From positions 682,001 to 746,000 of the forward strand of contig CATQHT010000001.1 of assembly GCA_958296045.1 (NCBI GenBank): a stretch of DNA of 64,000 nt, read 5' to 3'. Every line of letters begins with the position of its first letter. Position 1 is the stretch's first letter. Made by a program: the position numbers and the translations under genes. Origin of the DNA: Rhodothermales bacterium. Its GTDB lineage: Bacteria > Bacteroidota > Rhodothermia > Rhodothermales > Bin80. Shown here piece after piece: positions 1 through 9,800 of the stretch. The notes beneath the pieces were generated by a model. It did not search any database. It was given only the letters and a program-made list of their open reading frames with translations, and had not been told where the DNA came from.

Positions 1-606
1 TCCCTGATATTAAGCGGCTGACGGATCCGCTCCGACACCGCCACTGCCATCAGCCAAAACCACACACCTATAAAGGCCTCTACTCAGCCCCGAGACAGGC
101 GTCAGCAGCCCTCCACAAGTGTCCAGATTACCTCGGATTACCCGTCCAGCTTGCTTCGGATTATGCAATCGGCAGACAGGCCAAGCTACTCAACACAATT
201 GGTACGCTACGGGACACTTATTCTTCGCCGGTGACCACTACAACATGCCGAGGCCAATCCTATACAGACCTGCTTGGCAAAGCAAATCCAAGCTGTGCCG
301 TCGCGGCTGAAGATACTCCCAACCTGCCTGGAGCCAACGCTACCGCAGGAACGCGTAGCGCCCCACCAAGGAAGACATAAGATTGACACAGCGCTTGCAT
401 TGAATGCATTCTACGGGACGGTTACGTATTTCGAACATTCCAAGTCTCTAATGGTGAGTGTCCGAGTTCTCGCTGCTCATATCCAGACTTCCGCCCGATC
501 CCGGTAAGCCGAGTCATCGACGTAAATGCTCGACACGTTAAAGCGCAGATCACGGATACCCGGCTTGCACCGAACCTCCGCAGCGACGCTGCACAACATT
601 GAGACA
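1..606. other. Stretch without a recognisable gene
   Basis: Only short, overlapping reading frames of low-complexity or arginine/serine/cysteine-rich composition occur on both strands, and none resembles a known family. The stretch holds the left 50-bp repeat at 372-421. If that repeat is an element boundary, bases 1-371 are the chromosomal flank and 422-606 belong to the element. Confidence 0.6.
372..421 (+). repeat. Left direct repeat, candidate attachment site
   Basis: This 50-bp sequence matches 15133-15182 at 42 of 50 positions without gaps, in the same orientation. Both copies begin AAGACATAAGAT and end TCTACGGGACGG. The middle holds the perfect dyad TGCATT-G-AATGCA (396-408). Large serine recombinases cross over at short sites with dyad symmetry. 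With a recombinase gene ending inside the right copy, the pair is a good candidate for attL/attR. The assignment is inference; a decayed duplicate end of an older element is the alternative. Confidence 0.6.
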
Positions 607-2097
607 CTACCGTTCTGGTTCTGGACTGCGATCACGATTATCCCCCCGCCTAGCGCGGACACCCTGCCGTGCCGGGGTCGGCCTCTCCTCACCACGGGAC
701 ATCGGCGGAAGGGTCTGGGCGGAAACGGCGTATTCCTGCAACAGCCAGGTACGCATGGACGGGATCGGGATTGATAGGCTTCCATTCGGCCTCTCGCTCA
801 AGACTCCCTTGTGCAGCGCATGCTGAAAAACCGCTTGTGCGCCGTCTGGCGTCCTATGGCCAAGAAGGGCTGCGATCATGTCCGACTCCTCCAAGGTGCT
901 TCCCTCCTCTCCCAGCAAAATTGCAAGCACCCTTCTGTCCGCGAGGCTGAGACCCTCAGCCCTACCCTCGTAGTATGCGACCCTGCGGGTCTGCCCTGTT
1001 TCTAATACCTCCAATGGCACCTCTTCTCGCAGCACGCCGCCAGCACCATATAGCCATTCGGCTGCTCGCGGCGCAAAGGCCTGTATATGCTGCGGCCAAC
1101 CGTGACATTCCGCCGCAAGCGTATCAATCCAGTGCTCCAAGTGATACGGGCTACCCGTGCCACCGCCGGCCTTTACCAGCCAGTCGCGGATCACCGCCCG
1201 TTCCGCCTTCGGCGATAGCCGGCCCAAATGCTGGACGCAGTCCTGCATGAAGCGGGAAATCCCGAACGTGCCGAACACAGCCCGGGATGTGCCCAGTCCG
1301 CCAGCCAGCAGTACCACCGGCGCGCCTATCTCACCGTTGTGTATGAGGTCCAGGTTCGCCGCTATCGCGGCCGCGGCTGGCGCGCCTCGACGTATTTGGA
1401 GGTTTTGCACCTCATCCAACAGGAGGAGGAGACCGCCGGGGCGGGCTGCATCCTTCAAGAGTTCGCGTATTTCGAGCCCAGCATGCTCTGAAGATCGCCT
1501 TACCGCCCGGTAGCGAAAAAGTGCAGCCACCGACGATAGTCCAGCCCTCCATCCGGCCTCCCTGTGCACCGTTGTCTGCGTAGCGTAAGGCACATCCAGC
1601 CGTGCCGCCAGTATTCTCGGGTCATACAAGGCACTATCCTGTATCTTCGCCACCCGCCATCCGTCCCCTGTCGCCCGCTGGGCACACTCGAACAGCAGAG
1701 CCGTCTTGCCCGCCCCTGGCCCGCCCTGAATGAGGAAGATAGTCCCGCGGTTGGACTGACGCGCGTAGCCCAGCCTCTTTGCGAAAGAGCGGAGTTCACG
1801 TGTGCGCCCGTGGAAAAATGTCGCAGGCCCCCGATCGTCATCAAGTATGGGAACCAGCTGCCGCGGTGGAACCACTGGCAGCGTAGCGCTCCGAGGGGGA
1901 AGCATGTCGGAGGAATGCTTCATGTAGTGAGGTGCCAGCCCCCAAACCGTTACAGACTGTGCATGCGCGCCAACGTGGTGGTCAGCTCCCGCTGCCGCAT
2001 CCAGGTCCACCACGGACCCGGGCGTTGGTTCATTCCAAGTTGCTGGAGGAGCGGATTGGGGCTGCAGAAGCAGCCTGTCGTCTCTGCTGGACCTCAT
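607..2097 (-). CDS. AAA-type ATP-binding protein of unknown role
   Basis: This 496-residue protein has a clear P-loop, GGPGAGKT at about 125-132, and a Walker B strand near residue 222 (five leucines then DEVQNL). The fold suggested is an ORC/STAND-type AAA ATPase in which nucleotide binding drives a switch. No effector or DNA-binding domain is obvious. The C-terminal half contains helical segments like the winged-helix region that follows such ATPases. The first 60 residues are low in complexity. The ATG at 2097 has an AAAGGTG ribosome site about 10 bases upstream, which supports it; the ATG at 1923 is an alternative. The gene stands alone inside the repeat-bounded island. Defence or element maintenance are both possible; neither is shown. 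Confidence 0.65.
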   Translation of the reverse strand: MRSSRDDRLLLQPQSAPPATWNEPTPGSVVDLDAAAGADHHVGAHAQSVTVWGLAPHYMKHSSDMLPPRSATLPVVPPRQLVPILDDDRGPATFFHGRTRELRSFAKRLGYARQSNRGTIFLIQGGPGAGKTALLFECAQRATGDGWRVAKIQDSALYDPRILAARLDVPYATQTTVHREAGWRAGLSSVAALFRYRAVRRSSEHAGLEIRELLKDAARPGGLLLLLDEVQNLQIRRGAPAAAAIAANLDLIHNGEIGAPVVLLAGGLGTSRAVFGTFGISRFMQDCVQHLGRLSPKAERAVIRDWLVKAGGGTGSPYHLEHWIDTLAAECHGWPQHIQAFAPRAAEWLYGAGGVLREEVPLEVLETGQTRRVAYYEGRAEGLSLADRRVLAILLGEEGSTLEESDMIAALLGHRTPDGAQAVFQHALHKGVLSERPNGSLSIPIPSMRTWLLQEYAVSAQTLPPMSRGEERPTPARQGVRARRGDNRDRSPEPER

Positions 2098-2657
2098 ACG
2101 TAAGGGTCACCTTTCTTGTTCTTAAGTGGTTTAGCTTCACTATGGGCCTGCGCCGTAGGAACGATCACATTTGCGTTAGTGGGCTGGATTGCTGGTCAGT
2201 CGTACAGCCCAAGGCAAATGGTGTCTGTTGGCAGCCCTTTCTTGTCTTGGAGCAGCCCTATTCACCTCTCCAATTTAACTCCGAAGCGCAACATACGCAA
2301 TCGGGTCAGTGTCCTCGCAAATAGAGGCAGAGGTTAGCGAAGAGAGCAGGAAGGAGCCGTTCCATCGAAGGGAGGGCGAAGCCCGACCGGAAATGGAACG
2401 GCGTCGGGCAGACTGAAACAGCGTTTTGGGCCCCAAGAGCTACGGCGCCGGCGGGGCAATCGCCCTTTCCCATGCGCGCAGCCATTCATGATGCCGCATG
2501 TAGACGGTATCGTGCCCAACCGGTCGTTCTGGTGATACGACCGAATCAATCCATCACCTCAGGCTGGACTGCCGGGAATCGCTGATCTAGGCGCACCGGC
2601 TTCTGCTGTCGGGTCTGGCTCAGACCTTGGTGCACCATCCACAGCGGCCGCTACAGC
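2098..2657. other. Gene-free stretch between the ATPase and the IS30 remnant
   Basis: No reading frame resembles a known protein. The part next to 2097 holds the ribosome binding site of the ATPase gene. The end near 2657 should contain the right-hand (downstream) end of the IS30-type element, but I could not find a convincing terminal inverted repeat. Confidence 0.5.
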
Positions 2658-3616
2658 CTACCGCGCGCCAATGAAGACTTCCGCCGGTGTGCGGTAACCC
2701 AAGCACTTTCGTGGACGATCGTTCAGAATCGTCTGTACCCGCATTACTGCTGCTGGCTCAACAGTGCGGAAGTTGGTCGCCTTCGGAAAGTATTGCCGTA
2801 CTAGGCTATTGGTGTGCTCGTTCAGGCCACGCTCCCAGGAATGGTACGGCCGCACAAAGTAAAACGACGCTGAAGGGGCCCGGGCGATTTGCTGGTGATG
2901 GGCGAATTCCTTCCCGTTGTCCACCGTGATGGTAAGCACCCGATCCCTCACCGGTTTCAGACACGCTACGATCGCGCGGCGGACACCGCTCGCTGCCTTC
3001 GAAGATACCAGCGCAAGAAACGTGAATTTAGACGCACGGTCGACCATCGATACCAACGCACCCTGGTGCTTGCCCCCAATGATCGTATCCACCTCCCAGT
3101 CGCCTATACGCTTCTTCCTCTCCACTATGGGATCCCGTTCGCTGATGTCTACACCATTCGGTATCAGGCCGCGCCCAGCACCGCGCTGGCTACGCCTGCT
3201 GTAACGCTTACCGCTACGGCGAAGTAGCTTGTACAACAATCCTCTAGCTACCCTGTTGCTCCAAATGTACCGGTAGATCCATTTGGTGCTCAACGCAACG
3301 ACCCCATCATGACGAAGCCGACCCGCGATTGGCTCCAGACTCCAGTGCAAGGCAAGCTTCTCGCGCACCATGGCCCACAGCGCTGCGGTCATCTTACGAG
3401 GATGCAACGACGCTTTCTGGCGCCGCACACGAGCCAGTCGGTCCGCCTGCTTATACCGATAGCCTCTACCTCCACTGTTGCGCCGCACCTCTCGACTGAT
3501 CGTCGATGGCGAACGACCCAACTGCCACGCTATGGCGCGTATTGAATCCCCCGCTTCTTCAATGAATGAATCTGATACCTTTCCTCGTACGAAAGGTGAC
3601 GGTAGCCCTTTGCCAT
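2658..3616 (-). pseudogene. IS30-family transposase, frameshifted near its N-terminus
   Basis: The product is a DDE transposase of the IS30 family. Visible parts are the N-terminal helix-turn-helix (RAIAWQLGRSPSTISREVRRN), the catalytic core with GDWEVDTIIG, TVDNGKEF and the ERGLNEHTNSLVRQYFPK segment, and the typical C-terminus RPRKCLGYRTPAEVF. The expected start, MAKGYRHLSYEERYQIHSLK, is read from the ATG at 3616 but lies in another frame than the rest. The frames join at a run of five C on the plus strand (3548-3552). One extra base there would give KKRGDSIRAIAWQLG and restore a protein of about 320 residues. The copy is therefore inactive, or the run is miscounted in the assembly. Confidence 0.85.
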
Positions 3617-4025
3617 CTGATACCCTCCAATGATGAATCCACAATACATACCAACAGCCTCTGGACCTTACGCAACCATCGGGATGCCCACGCGCTCGCC
3701 AACCCATTGCTCTGCCACATCAAGTGTTGCACTTCCTTGTTAAATGGGCCCGCTTGAAATAAACGGACTTCCAGGCGGATACGGTCTGCCCAGAAATGGT
3801 ATCTTGCACCAGCCAGCAAGCTCGACCCAGATTTGCGGGAAGCACGGCGCTACTCCATCAACCTTGATGTGCAGATAATTATGCAAGCTGCGCCCGGAAA
3901 TTCGCTGGGGGTACTCTCCAGCAGGGAGTCGTGTGCGTCCTGGGACCGGACGAATGCCATGGGGCAAATGGTGCGCGGGCAGAGTCCAGAGGTATGCCTA
4001 AATCTTAACGAATCGTAGGTCCGCC
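3617..4025. other. Gene-free stretch upstream of the OLD-family gene
   Basis: No plausible protein is encoded. The left part should hold the upstream end of the IS30-type element and the right part the promoter of the nuclease gene that starts at 4026. No clear promoter hexamers or inverted repeats were identified. Confidence 0.45.
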
Positions 4026-5759
4026 ATGCTGACGAAGCTTACCATTCGCAACTTCAAGCGGTTCGAAGATGTCGAAATCGCGTTGGGCAACCCGGTAGTG
4101 TTTATCGGCCCCAACAATTCCGGGAAGACCTCAGCCATGCAGGCGCTGACCCTGTGGGATCTTGGCTTAAGACGATGGAGAGAAAAGTATGCAGACAGAG
4201 CACCTCCCGTAAGACGCCCCGGCGTGACAATCAACCGCAAAGACTTGTTCGCGATACCTCACTACCAGGCCAGACACTTATGGCGCAATTGCCGAGTCAA
4301 AGAGGGAATACACCGAGGTGGCAAGACCCGTACGACCCCCATCCGAATAGAGATTGAAGTGGAGGGCATTGATCACGGTAAGGTCTGGGAGTGCGGACTC
4401 GAATTTGATTATGCCAACGAGGAATCCTTCTACTGCAGACCGCTTCGGCTTGATGATAGCAAGCATCCAGAGCGAATGCCGATTCCTGAAGCAGCTTCAT
4501 CGTACCAGGTTGCCTATTTGCCTCCCATGTCTGGACTTGGATCAAATGAGACGCGGTTAGACCCAGGTGCGATCGATGTGCGTATCGGTGATGGCCGAAC
4601 AGCGGAAGTGCTCCGCAACTTGTGCTACCATGTAGCAACAGATACGCCTGACCACTGGGAAGACATAATAAAAGGAATCGATGACCTTTTCGGTGCAACG
4701 CTTCATGAGCCAACGTACGTAGCGGAGCGAGGTGAAATCAAGATGGCATATCAAGAGCATGGTATCGTTTTTGATCTTTCTTCTGCGGGACGAGGGCTGC
4801 AGCAGACGTTGCTCATACTGGCGTATATGTATATGCATCCCAAATCAATCATTCTTTTTGATGAGCCCGATGCACATCTTGAAATTCTGCGCCAACGTCA
4901 GATTTACAGGCTGATCTCAGAGATTGCCAGAGACAGTGGTAGCCAGATAGTTGCGGCAAGCCATTCGGAAGTGTTGCTAAGAGAAGCCGCAGGAAAGGAT
5001 ACTGTTATCGCGTTTGTTGGCAGGCCACATCTGGTGGAAGGCAAGACAAGTGACGTCCGAAAAGCGCTGAATTCCATTGGCTTTGACCAGTATTACCAGG
5101 CAATGCAAACGGGTTGGGTACTCTATCTGGAGGGGAATACGGACTTAGCGATACTTCAGGCATTTGCGAGCAGGCTTGGCAAGAAAGATGTGGAGAAAGT
5201 TCTGGCCAGACCCTTTGTGAAATACGTTGGAAATCAGCCTTCTGAAGCTATGAAGCACTTTTTTGGGCTAAAGGAGGCAGTGCCTGACCTGCAGGGCATC
5301 GCTGTTTTTGATCGCCTGGATCAGCAGTTGCCGAATTCTGGCGCACTTAGCTGCCGGTCATGGACTAAACGAGAGATTGAAAACTACCTTTGCACCCCCG
5401 CCACCGTAATGGCATACGCCCGCGAGACTGCAAGGAAGGAGGCTGGCCCACTGTCTAATAGCCAGGAAGAAGAGAGACGAACCGAAGCCATGCGTAATGC
5501 CATTGATGAGGTCTCCGGTGCACTGGCTACACTTGGCCTCGATTCTCCCTGGCACTCTGATACGAAAGTAAGCGATAATTTTCTAACGCCGCTTTTTAAG
5601 CAATATTATAAGAACCTTAGCCTGCCAAATCGCCTCAGCAAGAAGTCCTTTCATGAACTGGCCATGTATGTACCCACGGACGAAATCAATCAGGAGATCG
5701 CGGAAGTCCTTGACGCAATCGCCCTCGTGGCAGAGAGCGCTGCTGTAGAAGCAGCGTGA
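4026..5759 (+). CDS. OLD-family ATP-dependent nuclease (ABC-type ATPase plus TOPRIM)
   Basis: This 577-residue protein joins an SMC/RecF-like ATPase to a TOPRIM nuclease domain, the layout of overcoming-lysogenization-defect (OLD) proteins. The P-loop GPNNSGKT is at 28-35. A signature-like SSAGRGLQQTLL precedes Walker B IILFDEPDAHLE near 275-286, and the switch histidine is in AASHSE near 311. The TOPRIM part begins at VLYLEGNTDLAIL (about 365), whose glutamate is the expected metal/acid residue, followed by AVFDRLDQ. OLD proteins cut DNA in phage or nucleic-acid defence. Length and layout match GajA of the Gabija system, but no UvrD-like GajB follows, so this is probably a stand-alone (class 1) OLD protein. 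The neighbours are other defence-like ATPases. Confidence 0.85.
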   Translation: MLTKLTIRNFKRFEDVEIALGNPVVFIGPNNSGKTSAMQALTLWDLGLRRWREKYADRAPPVRRPGVTINRKDLFAIPHYQARHLWRNCRVKEGIHRGGKTRTTPIRIEIEVEGIDHGKVWECGLEFDYANEESFYCRPLRLDDSKHPERMPIPEAASSYQVAYLPPMSGLGSNETRLDPGAIDVRIGDGRTAEVLRNLCYHVATDTPDHWEDIIKGIDDLFGATLHEPTYVAERGEIKMAYQEHGIVFDLSSAGRGLQQTLLILAYMYMHPKSIILFDEPDAHLEILRQRQIYRLISEIARDSGSQIVAASHSEVLLREAAGKDTVIAFVGRPHLVEGKTSDVRKALNSIGFDQYYQAMQTGWVLYLEGNTDLAILQAFASRLGKKDVEKVLARPFVKYVGNQPSEAMKHFFGLKEAVPDLQGIAVFDRLDQQLPNSGALSCRSWTKREIENYLCTPATVMAYARETARKEAGPLSNSQEEERRTEAMRNAIDEVSGALATLGLDSPWHSDTKVSDNFLTPLFKQYYKNLSLPNRLSKKSFHELAMYVPTDEINQEIAEVLDAIALVAESAAVEAA

Positions 5760-5980
5760 TTGCCTCAGGTCTTCAGGCAACACCAGCCCACCATATTCAT
5801 GAGTGGGAAATCGTGAGCGGTCGCTGGGGTGACTCCCTACCATTTAAGCAAGGCCTTGGAAGACAAGAAGTGGGCCTAGCAGGCAATCGATTCATCCGTG
5901 ACCAGGGTCTTGATTTAGGCACCCGGGCTGGATACTCGGTGCCTAGTGGAAGCGGTCTAGGCCATATGCATATTCCGGGA

Positions 5981-6040
5981 AAATAAACCACTCATTCCGG
6001 TGCAAATCGACCACCGATTCCAGAGTTAATCGACCACTGG
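5981..6040 (+). repeat. Tandem repeat, three units, IS21-end-like
   Basis: Three head-to-tail units of about 23-24 bp occur at 5981-6003, 6004-6027 and 6028-6040, the last partial. Units two and three share AATCGACCAC; unit one has AATAAACCAC at the same place. Units one and two also share ATTCCRG. Read on the minus strand this gives repeated GTGGTCGATT blocks. Multiple terminal repeats of this kind are a known feature of IS21-family elements. No istA or istB gene lies next to it, so it would be a solo end. Confidence 0.5.
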
Positions 6041-6108
6041 TTATTGGGCACTGAGTCCGGCCTGGGCGGCTCTGCATCGTGGCGTTTCTGGGTACCATTT
6101 TCACAGCT

Positions 6109-6207
6109 GCATAATCCGACGAATTCGTGCACCTAATCCGATCCAAGCTGGACACCCGCACTGGAGGCTGACCAGCCGCGTTATGGTGGTGACGTAGGCT
6201 GCCATGC
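6109..6207 (+). repeat. Dispersed repeat, copy A
   Basis: This sequence pairs with 28515-28611 in the same orientation at roughly 80% identity with a 2-bp gap. The most conserved part is GTTATGGTGGTGACGT followed by GGCTGCCATGC. The left part contains CGTGCACC-AATCCGA, a motif like the inner terminal repeats of IS21-type elements. No transposase is attached. Confidence 0.6.
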
Positions 6208-6868
6208 CCGGTGGTTGCTGGGAGTATGTGGTTAGAATGAAGATGAGTCCCCCGGGTTTTCCGGCACGGTCACGCTAGCCATTTGCTTTCGCATCGCGGC
6301 GCCGGTCAGTTGGATGCGGTGGCAGCGCCGGCGCTAAGTGTGATGTCAAAGCTCGGTTCAGCACCAGAGCCTACGGCATCGGCGCTGCCGGATCCGCTGG
6401 CCTCCCTGGGGAGCGTCTGGGCTTTACCATACGTGGTCGCGCCGACGACAGAAGATGTTGCGGTCACCACAGTGGGTCCGCCCCTTCTGAAATTGTCGTC
6501 GCACTGACGCCGAGCATAATGTAGCGACTAACCGCGTACAGAGGGGCACTGCTTAGGTCTTGCAGCGACAGGTAACGCAGTTTGCCCAGGCTGTCCTCAC
6601 TGATCGGGAGCGTAATTGAATCGCATGGGCTTCATGTGGAAGCCCCACCGCATCTGGTGTACACATGGAATTCAGGGGATGGCACGGCTCTCGTGAGGAC
6701 TTGTATGTACCACACCGCGTTACACAGCCGCTGATCGAGCTGCGAAAAGTCATCTGACAACATCTTGGGCGATAACGGTTGGATCGTGTGATTGGCTCGG
6801 GCTGTCCCAATCTGAGCGCAACAAGTCAACCCCTATGTACAACGACACTCGACACCATTCCAAGAATA

Positions 6869-9800
6869 TCAAGAGGTGCTGTCGGAGCGGCTTACGTCCA
6901 CAACGATGACGGCAATGCGCGCCAAACGTTCTTCAGGTAACAATTCTTTGATCATCTCCCTCATCTCTCTGGGGCTCTTCGGCTTGCGACCCTGAGGCGG
7001 CACCCTCTTCGTGTAACTCCGACCGAACCATAAGACCAGGTATATGCCGAAACCTTCAGATTCTGGCGCCCGCATGTACTTTGTTGCAAGCTGATCGGTC
7101 GCCGCCTTCCAGAGGTCTTTGGCCAAGTTCCGTTTGATCTCGACCGGTATGGCCATTTCCGCACGGTACGCCACACGGATATCCGCCCGCTTGTTCTCCG
7201 CGTAATATCCTTCCTTATGCGCGTCAACATCATGATGCTTAAGCAGCAACCGCAAGTCAGACAGCAGCCTGTCACGGCATTCATCTTCATACCGAGGCGA
7301 CCATTCCTCCTTGCACTTAACCCAATACTGCCGCCAGTCATCGGTCTGCCCATGCCGGATACGCTTTGCAAGTCGCCCAAAGTTGTCGATGAGAAGCGCT
7401 TGAAGGTCAGCTGCGCCAGACGGAGGCCCGCCCCGAAGCGTCCTTTGAATCTGACTTAGCGTCAGTGCACCATGCAGATCGTTACGACGTCTCTGAGCCT
7501 GCTGTAGGGCAGCGCGCTCCAGATTTTCATTCCATGTAGCTAAGGCAGGACTCCCAGCCAGCGAGTCAAGCACGCGGCGCGCTACATCGTCCGTGCGCAA
7601 GGCGAGTTCTTGGACCCACAAATGTATCAGAGAATCAAAGTGCAACTCTGCCCCCTCCTTATCGGTTAGGAAACCGGCGCGCAGCTTTGGCTTGGGCGGT
7701 CGAATTCGTGCACCAAGGGCACGGATCACGCTTGCCAATTCCTCCGGCTTCCAGAGTGAATAGTCTGGTTTGAACTGCGTTGCCTTGCCAAACAGCTCCA
7801 TGCACTTAACCACATTCCACACACGCACTTCGCCTCCGCTTGCCAGGTAATCCTCCAGCGCAGATAGGCTCGCTTCCCGAGCCACAAACAGACCTGCGCA
7901 CAGCCAGTGAGCCCGCTGAGCAACATCCATGCCCTTGCGGCGGAGCCGCCTAGTCACCAGCGCACGAAGTCGTCTGACCAGCATCCCGCTCTTGCAGAGT
8001 GCAGCCGCAAGCGTCAGGCGCAAGCTGTCAACCTGCGGCGCGGTGCACCGCGACGGAAATACGCTGAACATCCGGTGCACCGCCAGTGGTCTAACATGGT
8101 CGAATTCCGCTTCCATTATCATATCGAAAAGTATCGGAATCGGTGAATCTTTGATGCGAACACGAGCGATGTGCACCGCGACCACGGCATCTGCCACTGC
8201 TTGCGGGTGTTTCGTCAAGGCGCGCTCAACCCAGTCTGGACGCGGGCTCCGCAAACCGATGGATCCAAGCATATGCTGCGGGCGAGGCAATGGTGTGAGC
8301 AGATAGAATCCTATTGCGCGCCTCCTCCCTGTCTGTCCCAGACGTGCCAGGGGTTGCCCACCCATTCGCTCCTCCTCTTCGATTCCTGCAAGAAACGGGC
8401 GTGCAAAGAGCGACCTCCTGTTGCGCTCAAGCATTTTAGCCATCTCGGCCAGATCAGGCAGGTCATCACGATCTAGCAGGCTGCGAAAACCCGATAGCGT
8501 CGCATCTAAGAGAGCGCTGTCACCGTCTAGCGCCGCCGCCAGCGGCTCTAGCGGACTGCCGCGAGGCACCGACCCACCTAGTCCATCCATGTACCACCCT
8601 GCCAATTCGTAGAGTAGGTCGGGCGCACAAGTGCCTGTCTTAAGAGCTTCAATGTTGGTGCGCAGTGCCTTAAGCCAAGCCTGCTTGCGCTCTTCGAACA
8701 CGGTCAAATCCTTAGCCAAACGCTTTTTGTCGTCGGCTTCCATCCGGCGTATTCGCTCATTGGCCTTAAGCCGCTCGTGGTTCCACTGCGATAGTACGGG
8801 GCATCCTCTTACGGCACGCGCCACGTCAGCATCCGGCAACGGTTTGCCCCAGCCATCATTTTGGAATGTTGACCACGCAGCAAGCTTCGAAGCCACGTTG
8901 CTCTGACTGTCTGACAGCTCTAATGCCCGTTCTAGGCACCACCGGCGAAACCCTTCCGGCGCCCTCTCGCCAATGAACTTATACCCAATTGACTGCCTGA
9001 GAGACCCTGCGACCGGTTTGGGCTCCTGCTGTTGCAGGCCGTACTCAACCAGGTTGCGCTGAATCTGCCGGTGCGAATCAAGCCACGACCTAATCATCTT
9101 GTTGGAATCAGGATCGGCGACGTTATACTCTGCCTTGCTGCCTACTGCGATGACCAACTGCTTTGCCGCAAGGTCAAATGTTACCAGATCGAACCACCGG
9201 TAAAGGTTAGCGATCTCCATACCTTTGCCGAAGTGGTTGAGTCCCCTATTCAAGAGCGCTATGACAACATCATTGCCGATTCTGTGGCTGGCCAGCCTCG
9301 GGATCAATGTGGATGCCTGATCACAGAGTGAGTCCAGCAAGGCCCTGACCTGCTTGGCGCTCGATCGGTGTACAACACGATTCCAACTTTTCTTGAAGTG
9401 TACCTGTGCCGTCACAATTGCGCTTGGCTGCACATCGAGATACGCCCAGACTTCGGACGGCGATACATCATTCGGATACATGGTGTCCAGAAGCTTGCTG
9501 ATGAGCCGAAAATCTTCGTCTCGCAGCCGCCCAGCCACTATGCCCGCGACGATATTCTGGAGGGTGGCTTTACGGGTCGCCTGGCATGTAAGAAGGCTGG
9601 CCAAAGATTCTAACGCTGCACAACGAATACTTGGCCACCAAGTTGTGTCGTGGATTACTTTCAGCAACTCCGCTCGATCCCGGTCCCGATCTCCCACTGC
9701 TCCCTTGCGTCTGTCCTCGATTCCTGTTGTAAACAACTGCAAAGCACCGCGTATGAGGTACAGTACTAGCATTTGCCCTGCATCACTGCGATTCGACTCA

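Larger units (their letters stand above)
5760..6868. other. 1.1-kb gene-free stretch with insertion-sequence remnants
   Basis: No convincing gene is present; short frames at 6283-6507 (+) and 6553-6810 (-) resemble nothing I know. The stretch contains a short tandem array (5981-6040) and a roughly 100-bp repeat (6109-6207) that recurs at 28515-28611. Both look like ends of IS21-type elements. It is probably a graveyard of one or more insertions. Confidence 0.55.

Noticed and set aside
4026-5759. Complete Gabija system
   Set aside because: No UvrD-like GajB gene lies on either side.
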